A DNA stretch of 64,000 nt from Nitrospira sp. ST-bin5 (GTDB lineage Bacteria > Nitrospirota > Nitrospiria > Nitrospirales > Nitrospiraceae): assembly GCA_002083555.1 (NCBI GenBank), contig MSXN01000024.1:4315-68314 (forward strand), read 5' to 3'. Below the pieces are notes generated by a model that saw only the letters and a program-made list of their open reading frames with translations, searched no databases and was not told the origin of the DNA. Positions 60,985 to 64,000 of the stretch are shown piece after piece. Every line of letters begins with the position of its first letter. Within the stretch, counting starts at the first letter, position 1. The position numbers and the translations under genes are program-made.

Positions 60985-61974
60985 CTATGCCCGAAGGGGC
61001 AGTGTCACGATCGTGCCGCCGGCCTCGGCGGAGCGATAGCAGGCTTCAGCAATCTCGACGGCACGGCAACCGTCTTCTCCGGTAATCGGCATAGAAGTAT
61101 GTTGCTGCAGCGCACGCAAAAACTCCCGCAGCGTGGTGAGGACGGTTGGACTCAAAGCAGTCGACCACTCCTCGCTGCGGGAGGCGCCGTCCGTATACCG
61201 AATGTGCCGGTTCGTCCAGTCGGCTAGAAGTCGGCCTTCTGAGCCGATCCATTCGGCCCGCCCTACCCGCCCGGCAGCCACACGCGCGACTTCGATGCTG
61301 CACGGCATCCCGCTTTTCGTTCGGAGCTGGACCTTCGAGAATGTCTCCGGGTGACCCGGCGGCATGTGATCCAAGCCACATTGCACCGTTTCAATTTCCT
61401 CCCCGGTGAGCACGCGCACCAGATCCAGTAGATGCACCCCGAACTCCAGGAGCGCTCCACGCCGGCCATAGCCATCCGCATGGTCCGCACTCCGCCCTTT
61501 CGTCTCGATGTGGCTCGTCAAGACGAGCTGTCGGGGCTGGCCGATACGTGCGCGAGACGCGAGCAACGATTGAATCGTCGCATCGAATCGGAGGGTGTGC
61601 GCCGTCATCAACGGCACCCCGGCCCGTGCAGCCGCCTCAACCATGATGCATGCATCAGGGTAGGTCGTTGCCAGAGGTTTCTCGATAAGCACCGGCTTCC
61701 GCGCTGCAACCGCGGCCAGGCATAGATCTTTATGGAGTACCGGGGGAACGACGAGGATGATCGCATCGACGAGGGGATCCGCGATCAGGTCCTCGGGCCG
61801 CCCATAGATTCTGACGGCCTCGCTCCCGGGAATGTCCAGCCCCTGCTCCGGGTGTTGCCGACAGACCGCGTGCAATCGGGCATCGGGAATGTCCTGAAGC
61901 AGATGGCGGGCATAGCGAATGCCATGGCGCCCTGCGCCTATGAGCCCCAGGCCGATTTTTGGCGGTGCCGTCAT
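60985..61974 (-). CDS. Gfo/Idh/MocA-family oxidoreductase
   Basis: The 329-residue protein has the N-terminal Rossmann fold (GLGLIGAGRHGIRYARH), the hallmark EKPLATTYPDA with the catalytic Lys at about 98, and a C-terminal alpha/beta domain (ALLEFGVHLLDLVRVLTGEE, with His of the GxxxDxxH type). It is an NAD(P)-dependent sugar or inositol type dehydrogenase. The substrate cannot be told. It stands alone between two plus-strand genes. Confidence 0.88.
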   Translation of the reverse strand: MTAPPKIGLGLIGAGRHGIRYARHLLQDIPDARLHAVCRQHPEQGLDIPGSEAVRIYGRPEDLIADPLVDAIILVVPPVLHKDLCLAAVAARKPVLIEKPLATTYPDACIMVEAAARAGVPLMTAHTLRFDATIQSLLASRARIGQPRQLVLTSHIETKGRSADHADGYGRRGALLEFGVHLLDLVRVLTGEEIETVQCGLDHMPPGHPETFSKVQLRTKSGMPCSIEVARVAAGRVGRAEWIGSEGRLLADWTNRHIRYTDGASRSEEWSTALSPTVLTTLREFLRALQQHTSMPITGEDGCRAVEIAEACYRSAEAGGTIVTLPLRA

Positions 61975-62138
61975 CTGAGCTCCTCCTGTTTGGCACTGTA
62001 GAGTGGATGTCCTTACGGGTCAATGAGTTCACGTCATGACACTCCGTTGACATTCCCGCAAACGGTTCCCTATAGTCGGAATCCAGGTTCGATACGGATC
62101 AGCTTTCTGTAATATGCGCGGGGAAAGGGTTCAGCACC

Positions 62139-62939
<801 letters not shown>

Positions 62940-62984
62940 CGAACATCTCCATCACCCTCGCATTCATCCCTATCCTGGTGACCT

Positions 62985-63890
62985 ATGAGCCGATCCCTGA
63001 ACATCGCAGGTGTTTTTGTCAGTCTGCTCCTCCTCGTCTCCTCTGGCCACGCAGCAGAATCCATCTCCGGGCCTGCTGAACTGCATCCGTTAGTCCAAGC
63101 TCAGTCTGAAGCGCTGGGGACCCTCTCGGACAATGCGGCTGCATTGTCCCTCTTCACAACGAAAGTGGGACCGGCGCTGGGCCTCCAAGACGTCGCGAGT
63201 ACCGTCGCCGCAAAGAACATCCCCCCCAAAGTTGCCAAAGAGCTGGCTGTCCAAGAACTGACGGCGTCTGCCCAACGGCTCATTGCCAACTTGGCTGCCT
63301 GGCAGACAGCTGACCGCATCACGCAATCCTTGAGTCAGCATGCGGACCTCGTTGCCACTCCGTCGGCCACAGTTGTGAACTGGATCCAGACGACGGCTGC
63401 CATTCCCAGTCTCGCTCAGACGATGGAAGAATTGACGCAACTGGCCGAAATGAAACCGGATACCACTGCAGTCGATCGCATGCCTCTCGCCCTCTCAGCG
63501 GGACGGCTCGCACTCGACGCGCAACAGCGGGCGATCGCGGAATGGTGGCAACTTAGGACCTGGAAAGATCGGGTACGAACGGTGCGGGGACGCAATAAAC
63601 TCTGCGGCACCTGGCAATGGATTATTCACAATCACCAGCAGCATCATCAAGAACAGAAGCTCGCATTGCTTTTCCCTCCTCCGGGGCCTGATCATCTCCT
63701 CCCCGGCGGTCTGGTCGAAACCGTGGTGCTCGGAGAGAACGTCTATCTCCGCTGGGAAAGCAACGGCCAGGCCCAGGAAGACAGTCTGCAATTCACCAAA
63801 GAAGGAAAAGGCTTAGAAGGCACCTTCGTGAACTCACAAGGCGGATGGGGATCGATCAGCGGAAAACGGACCAGCGACTGCAAACCATAA
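62985..63890 (+). CDS. Exported hypothetical protein
   Basis: The 301-residue precursor has a clear signal peptide (FVSLLLLVSSGHAAES). The first about 200 residues are helical (PLVQAQSEALGTLSDNAAAL, LAVQELTASAQRLIANLAAW). The last about 80 residues form a beta-rich, lipocalin-like part (LCGTWQWIIHNHQQ, EDSLQFTKEGKGLEG, GGWGSISGKR) with a terminal Cys that could pair with Cys near residue 207. Family unknown; a periplasmic role is likely. Confidence 0.6.
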   Translation: MSRSLNIAGVFVSLLLLVSSGHAAESISGPAELHPLVQAQSEALGTLSDNAAALSLFTTKVGPALGLQDVASTVAAKNIPPKVAKELAVQELTASAQRLIANLAAWQTADRITQSLSQHADLVATPSATVVNWIQTTAAIPSLAQTMEELTQLAEMKPDTTAVDRMPLALSAGRLALDAQQRAIAEWWQLRTWKDRVRTVRGRNKLCGTWQWIIHNHQQHHQEQKLALLFPPPGPDHLLPGGLVETVVLGENVYLRWESNGQAQEDSLQFTKEGKGLEGTFVNSQGGWGSISGKRTSDCKP

Positions 63891-63910
63891 TCCGGCTACT
63901 CAGCACATCC

Positions 63911-64000
63911 TCAATCCGACGTTGCGCGCTTCTCGCGCCAGATAGACCAGCCGAACAGGCTCCAACCCATAATAAACGCCAGCCCTCCGATCGGTGTCAT
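63911..64000 (-). CDS. DUF423-like membrane protein, C-terminal end
   Basis: The reverse strand from the right edge to the stop at 63911 reads 29 residues (TPIGGLAFIMGWSLFGWSIW, then REKRATSD). TPIGG followed by a Trp-rich hydrophobic helix is the typical end of DUF423/YgdD-type four-helix membrane proteins. The remainder lies outside the window. Confidence 0.65.
   Translation of the reverse strand: MTPIGGLAFIMGWSLFGWSIWREKRATSD

Overview
The window looks like a chromosomal piece of a high-GC, Gram-negative, probably aerobic bacterium. The gene style (TonB receptor, glrK/qseG/glrR-type operon, long B12 operon with a DUF3209 gene) fits Nitrospira/Nitrospirota, but that placement is inference and no marker gene proves it. 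There is no rRNA gene and I found no complete tRNA gene.

Layout. 1-5.3 kb: the start of a dynamin-like GTPase gene running off the left edge, an unknown gene, and a zinc-finger/Mrr-type nuclease lying between decayed IS21-type ends and an istB remnant. 5.3-6.8 kb: no convincing gene. 6.8-15.5 kb: a decaying accessory segment with RHH proteins, an HNH protein, a sliding-clamp (dnaN-like) pseudogene and two members of a zinc-ribbon/HNH/repeated-HTH family. 15.6-33.9 kb: a vitamin B12 region on the minus strand. A cobalamin riboswitch at 33.7 kb precedes a tightly coupled operon from cbiX to cbiP, followed by a NiCoT cobalt/nickel permease gene and a second riboswitch in front of a TonB receptor gene. 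34.1 kb: a 3' half of tRNA-Phe. 34.4-45 kb: a second accessory segment related to the first (third HNH/HTH paralogue, same leaders, same terminator hairpins, same 14-bp palindrome), a TacA/TacT-like toxin-antitoxin pair, small lipoproteins and several broken genes. 45.2-47.8 kb: an integrase/excisionase module between two identical 48-bp copies of a tRNA-Thr 3' half. 48.1-49.7 kb: a toxin-antitoxin-SecB-like chaperone (TAC) operon. 50-64 kb: ordinary core genes, namely the glrR/qseG/glrK-like operon, clpB, a comM-type ATPase, an AsnC-type ligand-binding protein, an oxidoreductase, a dienelactone-hydrolase-like protein and secreted proteins.

How the parts work together. The B12 operon covers corrin-ring construction from uroporphyrinogen III to cobyric acid by the early-cobalt (cbi) route plus BluB for the lower ligand, with import by the NiCoT permease and the TonB receptor under riboswitch control. 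No cbiJ/cobK is present, but an unassigned ferredoxin-NADP-reductase-like enzyme sits in the operon. The two accessory segments on either side share sequence families, and tRNA-fragment attachment sites mark repeated integration. Many accessory genes carry single-base frameshifts or in-frame stops whose downstream frames still read as the expected family. The segment is therefore either decaying or affected by assembly errors.
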